Source: JBDHTQ01 sp039808765 (GTDB lineage: Bacteria > Pseudomonadota > Alphaproteobacteria > UBA2400). From it: a DNA stretch of 64,000 nt. The stretch lies in NCBI GenBank assembly GCA_039808765.1, contig JBDHTQ010000003.1, forward strand, positions 62,001 to 126,000. The letters are read 5' to 3'. The first letter of the stretch is position 1. Each line of letters begins with the position of its first letter. The notes under the pieces are model-generated. The model was not told the DNA's origin. It worked only from the letters and a program-made list of their open reading frames with translations, and ran no database searches. The position numbers and the translations under genes are program-made. Positions 54,616 to 63,079 of this stretch are shown one piece after another.

Positions 54616-55674
54616 TTAATGTGGGGAAATCGTGATCTTGGCTAAAACAGGACGATGTGACGATGTTGAAAGGGATGGCCCTAGCCATAAATTCTTAATT
54701 TTTAAATAGCTGTGATACTCAAAGGGGATAGTAAGCAATATATGGTCAACGGGAATTCCAAAAGCGCCAAGCATAACAGGCCACGTGGCGGGAGGTTGCC
54801 AAAGTTGTGGTTGAAGATTCGGTAATGTTCTTAAGGGATCAAACCCGGTTGACCAAGGGGTGGCATTAATATTCCCCATAAGCAAACAGGGAATCGCACG
54901 GGTGCGTATAATTGTGCTGGCCTGATCAATATAAAGATTGCGGGTGAGCGTATCATCTGCACCTAATGGGGGGTTTGGGTGAATGGCTGTGACGCACATC
55001 CGACCCAAGGGTGTTTCAACTTCAGCGGATAAAAGGGGAAGATTAAGGGGGCCAGCGGTGTCATTTTTAATGTTATCGAGCGGAAGTCTGCTCAAAATAG
55101 CCATTCCATAGTCGGCTGAGCTGTTCATGATGCTTTGATAAGGAAAAATTTTGACCAATCGATCAAAAACAGGCATCCATTGGCGGTTAACACCAATCAA
55201 AACGATCAGATCAGGCTTATCCTTGCTCAGCCAGTCTACAACAACTTGGGGCCGAGATGTTTGGGTATCAACATTGTAGGTTGCCACAACAAATGCGCTG
55301 TTGGGCAAGCCAGTAAAGGGAACACGGTCTTCTAGATACGTATTAGAGGCGGTTACCATAAAAATAGCGACTAAATTGATTGTGGATGCAAGGGTGGCAA
55401 AAAGAAAGTGTCGTATATCCCGAATCAACAAAAAGTATGCACCCATTAAAGCAAAAACAAAAAAGTAGTGAAGACGCAAGTGTGCTAATAAATCGCCCCA
55501 CCAAAAAGCCCGACCGGTGAAGCTGAAGGCTGTGCAGAGGACAAGAAAGAGCATCAAGCTCCGCAAAATGATGTTTAAAGTCTGTATTCGTGCCTTTTCT
55601 TGTGCAGGTTGAGGGGGGAGCGGGGTCTGACGGGTTCCCAGCGTGATAATTTTTTTCGCGTCCGAATCTGCCAT
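54616..55674 (-). CDS. membrane-anchored endonuclease/exonuclease/phosphatase-fold protein
   Basis: A 352-residue protein with three transmembrane helices (about 37-52, 70-84, 92-110), followed by an EEP domain from about residue 128 (VVATYNVDT...DKPDLIVLIGVNRQW...SRLPLDN...VTAIHPNPP...GNINATPWS...PVDHILL...SSHRPVLAK). The layout matches YafD-like membrane EEP proteins. However, the usual metal-binding Glu is Gly161 (LIGVN for LQEV), the Asp of GDFNA is Asn268, and the Asp of SDH is Ser339. His232 and His340 remain. Catalysis is doubtful. ATG 55674 is one of several possible starts. Confidence 0.78.
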   Translation of the reverse strand: MADSDAKKIITLGTRQTPLPPQPAQEKARIQTLNIILRSLMLFLVLCTAFSFTGRAFWWGDLLAHLRLHYFFVFALMGAYFLLIRDIRHFLFATLASTINLVAIFMVTASNTYLEDRVPFTGLPNSAFVVATYNVDTQTSRPQVVVDWLSKDKPDLIVLIGVNRQWMPVFDRLVKIFPYQSIMNSSADYGMAILSRLPLDNIKNDTAGPLNLPLLSAEVETPLGRMCVTAIHPNPPLGADDTLTRNLYIDQASTIIRTRAIPCLLMGNINATPWSTGFDPLRTLPNLQPQLWQPPATWPVMLGAFGIPVDHILLTIPFEYHSYLKIKNLWLGPSLSTSSHRPVLAKITISPH

Positions 55675-55921
55675 TATCACCCCATGCATACTTTTGTCAG
55701 ATCTTTTTTTAATAGTGGTCGATTCTCTCATAACTCCGTTAAAATACTCTTCGCAGGAACACGATTAAAAATTTTGATGACGATGACGTTTATAAGAAAT
55801 GATTTGTTAACCTGCGGCACTTTAGAAGCGTAAGAGGTCTGCTATGAAAGGATGGTTGATCATTGAGAAAACTTCACTATTCTGGCACACAAAGTAACAA
55901 TTCATCAATCAGGAGACAAAA

Positions 55922-57328
55922 ATGACTGCTCAAGCTCAATCGGGATATGATCTCATCGTGATTGGGGCTGGTCCCGGCGGATATGTTGCAGCCATTCGTG
56001 CAGCGCAATTAGGGTTGAAAGTTGCGTGTGCGGATAAGCGCGATACCTTGGGTGGTACCTGTCTCAATGTGGGCTGTATTCCTTCAAAAGCATTGTTGAA
56101 TACCTCTCACAAATTTGCTGAAGCAGGCCATGCGTTGGCAGCGCAGGGGGTCGTGATAAAGGGTGAAGTCTCGTATGACTTATCCACCATGATGGCGCAC
56201 AAAAACAAGGTCGTGAGCGACAACACGAAGGGTATTGAATTTCTGTTTAAGAAAAACAAAGTCGATTGGCTAAAGGGGGAAGCAACCCTTCATTCCGCCT
56301 CCAGTGTGTCCGTGGCGGGGACAACATATTCGACCAAATCCGTTGTGATTGCCACAGGTTCAGAAAGTATGCCGTTGGCGGGTATTGAGGTTGATGAAAA
56401 GCAAATCGTAACCTCAACCGGAGCCTTATCGCTCGAAAAAGCACCAAAATCGTTGGTTGTTATCGGTGCCGGTGTGATCGGACTGGAGCTTGGCTCAGTT
56501 TGGCAGCGTCTGGGTAGTACGGTTACCGTCGTCGAATATCTTGATCGTATATTGCCTGGCATGGATTTGGAAGTTGCAAAACAAACGCAACGCATTCTTG
56601 AAAAACAGGGATTTTCTTTCAAACTGGGTAGCAAAGTTACAGCTGCTAAAAAATCAAGTGCAGGGGTAAGCTTGACCGTTGTACCGGCTCAGGGCGGGAC
56701 AGAGGAAACAATTTCAGCCGAAGTGGTTTTATTGGCCATTGGCCGCCGTCCCTTTACTGCGGGGCTGGGGCTAGAGAAAGCCGGGGTCGAGTTGGATGAG
56801 CGTGGTCGCGTAAAGACCGACGATCATTTTCAAACCAATGTAAAGGGAATTTACGCGATTGGCGATGTGGTGGCTGGCCCCATGCTCGCGCATAAAGCTG
56901 AGGATGAAGGTGTCGCGGTGGCCGAGATCATTGCAGGCCAAAAAGGGCATGTGAACTATGACGTTATTCCTGGCGTGATTTATACATGGCCGGAAGTGGC
57001 CTCCATCGGTCAGACCGAAGAGCAGCTTAAAGCGACTGAGGTGGCTTATAAGGTTGGTAAGTTTCCTTATACTGCGAATGGTCGCGCTCGCGCAATGAAC
57101 GAGACAGAAGGGTTCGTCAAAATTCTGGCGGATGCCAAAACGGATCGCTTGCTCGGTGCGCACATTGTGGGTGCAGAGGCAGGCACGCTAATTGCTGAAG
57201 TTGCTGTGGTGATGGAGTTTGGCGGCTCTGCAGAAGATCTGGCGCGCACCTGCCATGCTCACCCCACTTTAAGCGAAATTGTAAAAGAAGCCGCACTTGC
57301 CGTCGACCAGCGTCCGATCCATATTTAG
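55922..57328 (+). CDS. lpd: dihydrolipoamide dehydrogenase (E3)
   Basis: A 468-residue FAD-dependent disulfide oxidoreductase, the E3 subunit of pyruvate and 2-oxoglutarate dehydrogenases. FAD binding is at IVIGAGPGGYVAAIRAAQLGLK, and the redox disulfide is GGTCLNVGCIPSKALL. NAD binding is at VVIGAGVIGLELGSVWQRLG, and the C-terminal active-site His-Glu is in ARTCHAHPTLSEIVKEAA. AGGAG precedes the ATG. No other dehydrogenase subunit is adjacent, so this could be the copy found apart from the pdh or suc clusters. Confidence 0.98.
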   Translation: MTAQAQSGYDLIVIGAGPGGYVAAIRAAQLGLKVACADKRDTLGGTCLNVGCIPSKALLNTSHKFAEAGHALAAQGVVIKGEVSYDLSTMMAHKNKVVSDNTKGIEFLFKKNKVDWLKGEATLHSASSVSVAGTTYSTKSVVIATGSESMPLAGIEVDEKQIVTSTGALSLEKAPKSLVVIGAGVIGLELGSVWQRLGSTVTVVEYLDRILPGMDLEVAKQTQRILEKQGFSFKLGSKVTAAKKSSAGVSLTVVPAQGGTEETISAEVVLLAIGRRPFTAGLGLEKAGVELDERGRVKTDDHFQTNVKGIYAIGDVVAGPMLAHKAEDEGVAVAEIIAGQKGHVNYDVIPGVIYTWPEVASIGQTEEQLKATEVAYKVGKFPYTANGRARAMNETEGFVKILADAKTDRLLGAHIVGAEAGTLIAEVAVVMEFGGSAEDLARTCHAHPTLSEIVKEAALAVDQRPIHI

Positions 57329-57362
57329 GGGGTTATTCTGACGAGAAATGAGGGAGTGGATA

Positions 57363-57839
57363 ATGGCAACGCTACATTTAATGCATGGCTTTATCGGTGC
57401 GGGAAAAACGACGTATGCGAAAAAACTTGAAAAAGAGCTTAAGGCGCTTCGCTTAAACAGTGATGAGTGGATGCTCGCCTTGTATGGTAATAACCCTCCT
57501 GCTTCGTCCTTTACCGCGTGTGAAGAAAAGGTGAGGGCCCTGCAGTGGGAGGTTGCCATGCGGGTCTTGGCGCAGGGGGGAGATGTCATTCTCGATTGGG
57601 GTTTTTGGAAGCTTGCTACCCGCAACGAGATTCGCCACAAGCTCGCCGCGCAGGGTGTTTCTTACCGCTTTTATGCCATGCAGACCGATAAAGAGGTGAT
57701 GCGCGAGCGGTGCCGCAAGCGTACGGAAGAGGGGGGCAATAAAGAACTCTTCATTGATAATAATGCCTTTGATGAATTCTGGCCCCGGTTTGAGCCCATG
57801 AGCGAGGAAGAAGTTTGTGAGCGTATAAAGAGCGCCTAA
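57363..57839 (+). CDS. P-loop kinase-like ATPase (AAA_33 type)
   Basis: A 158-residue soluble protein. Walker A is LMHGFIGAGKTTYAKKLE, the acidic Walker B-like segment is ILDWGFWKLATRNEIR, and RERCRKRTEEG is a LID-like Arg-rich element. It resembles small zeta-toxin/chloramphenicol-phosphotransferase-like kinases (AAA_33). GGGAG lies upstream of ATG 57363; the ATG at 57348 has no site. It lies alone between lpd and ybgC. The substrate is unknown. Confidence 0.8.
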   Translation: MATLHLMHGFIGAGKTTYAKKLEKELKALRLNSDEWMLALYGNNPPASSFTACEEKVRALQWEVAMRVLAQGGDVILDWGFWKLATRNEIRHKLAAQGVSYRFYAMQTDKEVMRERCRKRTEEGGNKELFIDNNAFDEFWPRFEPMSEEEVCERIKSA

Positions 57840-57930
57840 GCGTCCTTTTCCGATTCGCCCCAACAAAAGCTTTATAACACGCGCAAATTACGCTACCCCC
57901 TAAGGCAATCATAAGATGAGGGAGCGGGTG

Positions 57931-58377
57931 ATGAAGCGCGAGCAGGATGGAACACACACTTTTTCAACAAAGGTTTATCTTGAAGATGTCGATCAAGGCG
58001 GCATCGTGTACCATGCTAACTACTTGAAATATGCTGAGCGAGCGCGGACCGAAATGCTGGCAGAGGGTGGTGTGCGCCATGCTGATATGCTCGCGCAAGG
58101 CGTTGGGATTGTCGTTTCTAAGCTTTCAGTTCGTTACCTGCGACCTTTACGCCTTGAGGAAACACTTGTAGTTTCAACCAGAATCAACAATATTGCCTCT
58201 GCAAGCGCGCAGCTGGAGCAGAGAATATTCTGTAACGATGTGCTGATGGCCGTGTTGATGGTTGAGCTGGTCAATTTAGGACCGCTCGGGCGTCCTACGC
58301 GCTGGACGGACGCGCTTAAACAGGCACTTTCAGGAACCCCTTCGGCTTCTGGACTTTTAGATCAAGAGGATTGTTAA
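57931..58377 (+). CDS. ybgC: acyl-CoA thioesterase YbgC (Tol-Pal associated)
   Basis: A 148-residue hotdog-fold thioesterase. The active site is YLEDVDQGGIVYHANYLKYAERARTEML, with Asp in the DVDQGG motif. GGGAG before ATG 57931 favours this start over 57916. It begins the ybgC-tolQ-tolR-tolA operon and may help couple phospholipid metabolism to outer-membrane constriction. Confidence 0.95.
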   Translation: MKREQDGTHTFSTKVYLEDVDQGGIVYHANYLKYAERARTEMLAEGGVRHADMLAQGVGIVVSKLSVRYLRPLRLEETLVVSTRINNIASASAQLEQRIFCNDVLMAVLMVELVNLGPLGRPTRWTDALKQALSGTPSASGLLDQEDC

Positions 58378-58378
58378 G

Positions 58379-59128
58379 ATGACTTCTGCTGCTCCCGTTC
58401 CCGCTACTACGATTATCGATTCAGCACAGATTGGCACAAATGTTGCCGCTCATGATGTGAGTGCCCTGGGTCTCTTTCTTCAGGCAGACATTATTGTGCA
58501 AACGGTGATGGTGCTTTTGTTGCTGGCTTCGGTGTGTAGCTGGTGGGCAATTTTTGAGAAGCTATGGATTATGCGCCGTCTTAACGCTCAAGCTGACCAG
58601 TTTGAGGATTCATTCTGGCGTGAGTCTTCGCTTGATGTGCTGTATGATCGCGTTGGTAACACCCCGCCAGATCCGATGTCGGCGGTGTTCGTCTCGGGTA
58701 TGAAAGAATGGCGCACATCAACCGCTCACCCACGTGCGGCTGTCCTGAGTTTGAAAGAGCGGGTTGATCGCGTCATGGCGATTACCCTGGGGCGTGAAAT
58801 GCAGGATGTTAATCGCGACATGACATATCTTGCAACGCTTGGTTCTTCTGCGCCGTTTATTGGATTGTTTGGCACCGTGTGGGGCATCATGAACAGCTTT
58901 ACTGCGATTGCCGGCTCTCAAAATACCAGTTTGGCTGTGGTTGCTCCCGGGATCGCTGAAGCCCTTTTTGCTACCGCCATGGGGCTTGTCGCCGCAATTC
59001 CAGCGGTTATTTTCTATAACAAATTTTCAGCCCAAATCGAATCATATGAGCAACGGTTGCAGGATTTTGCTGACCAGTTTTCAACCATACTTTCGCGCCG
59101 CCTTGATGAACGGGCAATCGCGGCCTAA
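58379..59128 (+). CDS. tolQ: Tol-Pal proton channel subunit TolQ
   Basis: A 249-residue inner-membrane protein of the MotA/TolQ/ExbB family. It has three transmembrane helices, at about 38-58 (VQTVMVLLLLASVCSWWAIF), 145-165 (APFIGLFGTVWGIMNSFTAI) and 185-205 (IAEALFATAMGLVAAIPAVIFYN). The family motif is LGSSAPFIGLFGTVWGIMNSF. It starts 1 base after the ybgC stop, so it is tightly coupled. Confidence 0.97.
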   Translation: MTSAAPVPATTIIDSAQIGTNVAAHDVSALGLFLQADIIVQTVMVLLLLASVCSWWAIFEKLWIMRRLNAQADQFEDSFWRESSLDVLYDRVGNTPPDPMSAVFVSGMKEWRTSTAHPRAAVLSLKERVDRVMAITLGREMQDVNRDMTYLATLGSSAPFIGLFGTVWGIMNSFTAIAGSQNTSLAVVAPGIAEALFATAMGLVAAIPAVIFYNKFSAQIESYEQRLQDFADQFSTILSRRLDERAIAA

Positions 59129-59151
59129 GGGCATTAAAGGGGAGGTTTATC

Positions 59152-59592
59152 ATGGCTGCATCCTTAATGCGCAAGGGAAAAAACGGTCGCTATACGCGCA
59201 ATGCCGAGATTAATGTCACACCAATGGTGGACGTGATGCTGGTGCTGCTCGTCATCTTTATGGTCACTGCGCCAATGCTGACGGTGGGCGTTCCTGTGGA
59301 TTTACCGCAAGCCAGTGCGCCCGCAATCCCGGATGAAAAAACCCCGGTCGAAGTTACTGTGCAAAAAGATGGCAGCATTTACGTGCAAGAAAATAAAGTC
59401 GATCTTGATAAGCTTATGCCGCTCCTGATGGCCGTTACGGACAGCAACCCAGACGCACGCATTTATGTGCGCGGCGATGCAAGTATTTCTTATGGTCAGA
59501 TCATGCAGGTGATGGGCGAGATTACCTCGGCAGGATTCAAAAAAGTAGCCTTGGTGGCGCTTCCTCAACAATCCTCATCCACACGTAAATAA
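59152..59592 (+). CDS. tolR: Tol-Pal system protein TolR
   Basis: A 146-residue protein with one transmembrane helix (MVDVMLVLLVIFMVTAPML) holding the conserved Asp of the proton path (INVTPMVDVMLV). The periplasmic domain reads VDLPQASAPAIPDEKTPVEVTVQKDGSIYV, then IYVRGDASISYGQIMQVMGEI. GGGGAGG precedes the ATG. It completes the TolQR motor. Confidence 0.97.
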   Translation: MAASLMRKGKNGRYTRNAEINVTPMVDVMLVLLVIFMVTAPMLTVGVPVDLPQASAPAIPDEKTPVEVTVQKDGSIYVQENKVDLDKLMPLLMAVTDSNPDARIYVRGDASISYGQIMQVMGEITSAGFKKVALVALPQQSSSTRK

Positions 59593-59612
59593 TAAAAGGT
59601 AAGAGTGGGTTT

Positions 59613-60485
59613 ATGCGTAGCGGGCTTAATAAATCGTTGGCACTTCATGCGGTCGTTATATTGATCGCAATTTTTGGTCTGCCTCATTTAACCAAAGATG
59701 ACGTGATGACAGCAATGCCCATTGCCGTGGAAGTTGTCTCGCCTGACCAGGTTGCATCTGCGCCACAAAAAGCCAATCATCCCAAGCCTGCGCCTGCAAA
59801 ACCTACACCAGAGCCGCCTAAACCGCCCACGCCCCCCGCTCTTCCGCAACCTGTTGCGCCAACACCTCCCCCCGTACCGGATAAGACGGCTGTGCCGCCC
59901 CCGCCTTCAGAACAGCCCAAAGAAAAACCCCCTGAAAAGCCGCCTGAAAATCAGGAAGAGGTCAAACCGCCGCCGGTTCCAAAAGTGCGTCCACAACCAC
60001 CAAAAACGCCACAAAAACCCGCGCCAGCAAAGACGGATACCAAGCCCCAGAAGCCAGAAAAAAATGCGCAATTCGACAGCTTGCTTGATGTACTCGCCAA
60101 CAATGACGAAACCAAACCAGTGCGCGACGGAGTTGAAGACAGCCCGGTTGACGAATCACCCAATATTTCAAGCCTTCTTAATGGTGGAGAGATGGACGCT
60201 GTTCGTCAGCAGGTGATGGGATGCTGGCTTGAACCCACGGGTTTGAAAGAAGGCGAAAATTATATGGTTGAAATTAAAGTTGAGGTTAACCCTGATCGCA
60301 CCATACGATCAGCACGCGTGGTTGATTCACCTAAAATGCACACCGACCCCTTTTATCGGACTTTGGGTGAGAGTGCTGTTCGTGCACTTTATAATCCGCG
60401 TTGCAGTCCGCTAAAGCTCCCTGAAAGTAAGTACAATTCGTGGCGTACAATCACATTCCGTTTCAGCCCCGGTGGAATGATGTAA
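59613..60485 (+). CDS. tolA: TolA/TonB-like energy transducer of the Tol system
   Basis: A 290-residue protein with an N-terminal anchor (NKSLALHAVVILIAIFGLP). A long Pro/Lys-rich spacer follows (about 50-155), then a C-terminal TonB/TolA-III-like domain (MDAVRQQVMGCWLEPTGLKEGENYMVEIKVEVNPDRTIRSARVVDSPKM...). It transmits TolQR energy across the periplasm. The spacer is Pro-rich rather than the Ala/Lys-rich helix of E. coli TolA, as in many alphaproteobacteria. It is the last gene of the block; tolB and pal do not follow. Confidence 0.9.
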   Translation: MRSGLNKSLALHAVVILIAIFGLPHLTKDDVMTAMPIAVEVVSPDQVASAPQKANHPKPAPAKPTPEPPKPPTPPALPQPVAPTPPPVPDKTAVPPPPSEQPKEKPPEKPPENQEEVKPPPVPKVRPQPPKTPQKPAPAKTDTKPQKPEKNAQFDSLLDVLANNDETKPVRDGVEDSPVDESPNISSLLNGGEMDAVRQQVMGCWLEPTGLKEGENYMVEIKVEVNPDRTIRSARVVDSPKMHTDPFYRTLGESAVRALYNPRCSPLKLPESKYNSWRTITFRFSPGGMM

Positions 60486-60487
60486 CG

Positions 60488-60522
60488 CTAGAGCGCATCT
60501 CTCGAAGATAGGTGCGCTCTAG
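60488..60522. terminator. inverted repeat after tolA, possible terminator
   Basis: A 13-base stem (one G-U pair) with arms CTAGAGCGCATCT and AGGTGCGCTCTAG, 2 bases after the tolA stop. No T-run follows, so termination would be weak or Rho-assisted. Its GAGCGCATCTC core matches the third stem-loop of the dispersed repeat in reverse orientation, which suggests a possible solo relative. Confidence 0.6.
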
Positions 60523-60605
60523 CCAAGATTTGTGTTGCGCTGTCGTTGAAAGATCGAACGAACCGCTGTACATGCCATAATTTTAACAATTACGGCCTTT
60601 CCATT

Positions 60606-60746
60606 ATGGCAATCACACAGCCCTTTGTGCCGCCCACGATTAAGAAAAAAGTCAAAATTCCCTTAGAGGTTTGCGAAATTGTATGCCGCCGCGTGTTTCG
60701 GACGCTTCCACACGTCCAACATGGTGTGATCTTCGCAGAATGTTAA
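60606..60746 (+). CDS. possible 46-residue peptide
   Basis: A short frame starting MAITQPFVPPTIKKKVKIPLEVCEIVCRRVF and ending in AEC. It has three Cys and basic residues. No ribosome binding site is visible and the ORF is short, so it may not be translated. The rest of the gap 60523-60898 is AT-rich and seems to hold only the promoter of the next gene. Confidence 0.2.
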   Translation: MAITQPFVPPTIKKKVKIPLEVCEIVCRRVFRTLPHVQHGVIFAEC

Positions 60747-60898
60747 AGTCTCAATAAAACATGGTTTATTATAATGAGTCTTGGTGCTGTGTTAATTTGA
60801 GAATTTCCTGCTTGTTATAAGCAAGGGTTTTTTTGTATATAATCAAAGCATCTAACATTTTTAGAAATTTTTTGATCATTTTGACGTTGGGTAAGAGT

Positions 60899-62035
60899 AT
60901 GCCGCCATTCAATTTAATCCCTGATAGTGTTGATCCTTATTACTTTTCGAGGGTGGTGCTGAGGCTTCCGGATTCGGAATTTATTGCGCATGCTCCCAGA
61001 ATTTTTGAGTATGCAAAACAGCAATTTCCCCATTGGTTTAAACGTACTCCTGCTAGAGCAGTACATATTACAAAAAAATTGTTAGAAAAGCAGTGTGACG
61101 AATCGGGAAAACGTGAGCGCGAGTATTTTTTGCTTTGTGTCAGCGAAAATTTATTAGTTTATGCCGAGCGTATAAAGTCTGTAAAAATAGATAATACTAA
61201 CTCTAGGAAACTTTCTCATGCGATAGATTTACTGGAGGAGTTAATTAAGCAGTGGGGTAAAAAAGGTATTTCATCTGCCTCTATGGGGCCAATTCTGACC
61301 AGAGGAGTGCTTATTCTTGGTGTCAAAAAAGATCAAATTTCTGAGCACTCTGAAAAAAATGCGGCCCATTTTTTTAATAGTCTGGTGCATGCGTCGAACC
61401 AGTCTGGTGACTTTTGCAAAAGTGTTAAAGATATTATTCGACAAGCTTATGCGGAAAATTACAAAAACGATCCAGCATATTGGTTATCTTTGATTCAAAA
61501 GATTATTTGTTCCGAAAAGACTTTGACACAAATCAAAAAATACTGTGATGGAATTTTCAGTGCTTCAATTTGTGGAAATCAAGATCAAGTTTTTGTTACG
61601 CGGGCTGCTCAAGTGCTGTTAAATATACTTAACAGACATAATTTGAAAGATAAAATTTTTTCAGTCGCTACGTCAGAAGCCTTTTCACCTTTTATAATCG
61701 CTGCTGGACCTCACCCTGGCTATGTCGCTGAGCGGATGGGGCTTATATCAATGTATATGTCTGTTTCGCATGGCAAAGAGCCGATCATGTGCCGTGAAGG
61801 TCTGGTCTTACGTCCTGATGACGCTCATTCGTCTCACACAGTTATTTGGGGCCCAAAAAAAGCTGCAATTAATGAACTTTCCGTATGTCATGGAGGGATA
61901 ATTTTAAACGGTGGCGATTATTTTATGCACCCGGTTCAGAAGAGTGATAGATGCGTGGTCGAGGAATGGATGGAGCGTCGACATACCATGACGAACTATA
62001 AAACAAACTTAAGAAAAATATGCGGTGTTAAATAG
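60899..62035 (+). CDS. orphan AT-rich gene of unknown function, 378 residues
   Basis: A protein I do not recognise. The N-terminal two-thirds look helical and charged (SRKLSHAIDLLEELIKQWGKKGISSASMGPILTRG; ILGVKKDQISEHSEKNAAHFFNSLVHASNQSG). A more beta-rich C-terminal part follows (GLVLRPDDAHSSHTVIWGPKKAAINELSVCHGGIILNGGDYFMHP). No signal peptide or membrane helix is visible when it starts at ATG 60899; an upstream extension to 60833 would add a hydrophobic segment. Its base composition is clearly more AT-rich than its neighbours, so it may have been acquired. It occupies the position where tolB and pal normally follow tolA. Confidence 0.55.
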   Translation: MPPFNLIPDSVDPYYFSRVVLRLPDSEFIAHAPRIFEYAKQQFPHWFKRTPARAVHITKKLLEKQCDESGKREREYFLLCVSENLLVYAERIKSVKIDNTNSRKLSHAIDLLEELIKQWGKKGISSASMGPILTRGVLILGVKKDQISEHSEKNAAHFFNSLVHASNQSGDFCKSVKDIIRQAYAENYKNDPAYWLSLIQKIICSEKTLTQIKKYCDGIFSASICGNQDQVFVTRAAQVLLNILNRHNLKDKIFSVATSEAFSPFIIAAGPHPGYVAERMGLISMYMSVSHGKEPIMCREGLVLRPDDAHSSHTVIWGPKKAAINELSVCHGGIILNGGDYFMHPVQKSDRCVVEEWMERRHTMTNYKTNLRKICGVK

Positions 62036-62101
62036 CCTTTGTTTCATGTTCGTTATTTGGTCGGATTGTCATGGTTCAAAAGTTGTGCCAATAGTGTGGG
62101 C

Positions 62102-63073
62102 ATGCTTCGCTCTATCATGAAATCGACGTTATTATTTCTGTCTATCTTTGTATCGCATGCGGCTTATGCCGAGCAGGGGTTTGATCTTTGGCTTGAATCT
62201 TTTCAGTTGCGTGCCGAACAGGAAGGGTTAACTTCACAATTGGTGCAAAATGCATTGTCTGGCATTGAGTTTTTGCCGAACGTAATTGCATTGGATCAAA
62301 AGCAACCCGAAAAATCTGTCACATTCGTGCGTTATGCAAGTAATATCCTGAATTCTGCACGTGTTCAGACGGGCCGTCGTCTTTACACCATGCATCGGGC
62401 GCACCTGGAAAGAATTGCTGAAGAGTATGGGGTTCAGGCGAAATATATTGTAGCGCTATGGGGCATTGAAACAAGCTTTGGTGCCAACATAGGCTCCACA
62501 TCGACCCTTTCCGCTCTTGCTACGCTGGCGTATGAAGGGCGGCGAGCAGAATTTTTTCAAAATGAATTGGAGCAAGCCCTTCGGATTATTGATCAAGGGC
62601 ATATCACGCCTGATGCAATGATCGGTTCATGGGCAGGGGCGATGGGGCAGTGTCAATTTATGCCCTCCTCTTTTATGAAGTTTGCGATCGATGGGGATGG
62701 TGATGGTCGTAAAGATATTTGGAACGACCTTGATGACGTTTTTGCGTCTATCGCTAACTATCTTTCCGAGTCGGGGTGGAAATCTGGGGAGCTTTGGGGG
62801 CGTGAGGTTATTCGTCCTGTAAAAGTTTATGAAGCCTGGATCGGTCTGGATCGTACCCGCACATTGACGGAATGGGGTTCTTTAGGCTTTCGGATGAAGG
62901 GTGGCGGTGCTTTACCTAAACGGAATGACATAAAAGCATCGCTTATCATGCCAGACGGGCTTGGAGGGCGCGCATTTCTGGTCTATGACAACTACCGGGT
63001 TTTGATGGATTGGAATCGATCAACCTACTTCGCGACCACAGTTGGCCTTCTGGCAGACCAAATAGGAATGTAA
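62102..63073 (+). CDS. mltB: lytic murein transglycosylase B (MltB/Slt35 family)
   Basis: A 323-residue exported enzyme. The signal peptide is MLRSIMKSTLLFLSIFVSHAAYA. The catalytic Glu is in YIVALWGIETSFGANIGS. Later motifs are MIGSWAGAMGQCQFMPSSF and an EF-hand-like loop DGDGDGRKDIWNDLDD, as in Slt35. There is no lipobox, so it would be soluble in the periplasm. The start is ATG 62102 or 62117. It is followed after 6 bases by rlpA, the usual alphaproteobacterial order. Confidence 0.94.
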   Translation: MLRSIMKSTLLFLSIFVSHAAYAEQGFDLWLESFQLRAEQEGLTSQLVQNALSGIEFLPNVIALDQKQPEKSVTFVRYASNILNSARVQTGRRLYTMHRAHLERIAEEYGVQAKYIVALWGIETSFGANIGSTSTLSALATLAYEGRRAEFFQNELEQALRIIDQGHITPDAMIGSWAGAMGQCQFMPSSFMKFAIDGDGDGRKDIWNDLDDVFASIANYLSESGWKSGELWGREVIRPVKVYEAWIGLDRTRTLTEWGSLGFRMKGGGALPKRNDIKASLIMPDGLGGRAFLVYDNYRVLMDWNRSTYFATTVGLLADQIGM

Positions 63074-63079
63074 GAGCGT

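Noticed and set aside
59722..60216. 164-residue Arg/Pro-rich ORF within tolA
   Set aside because: Alternative frame of the Pro/Lys-rich tolA spacer.
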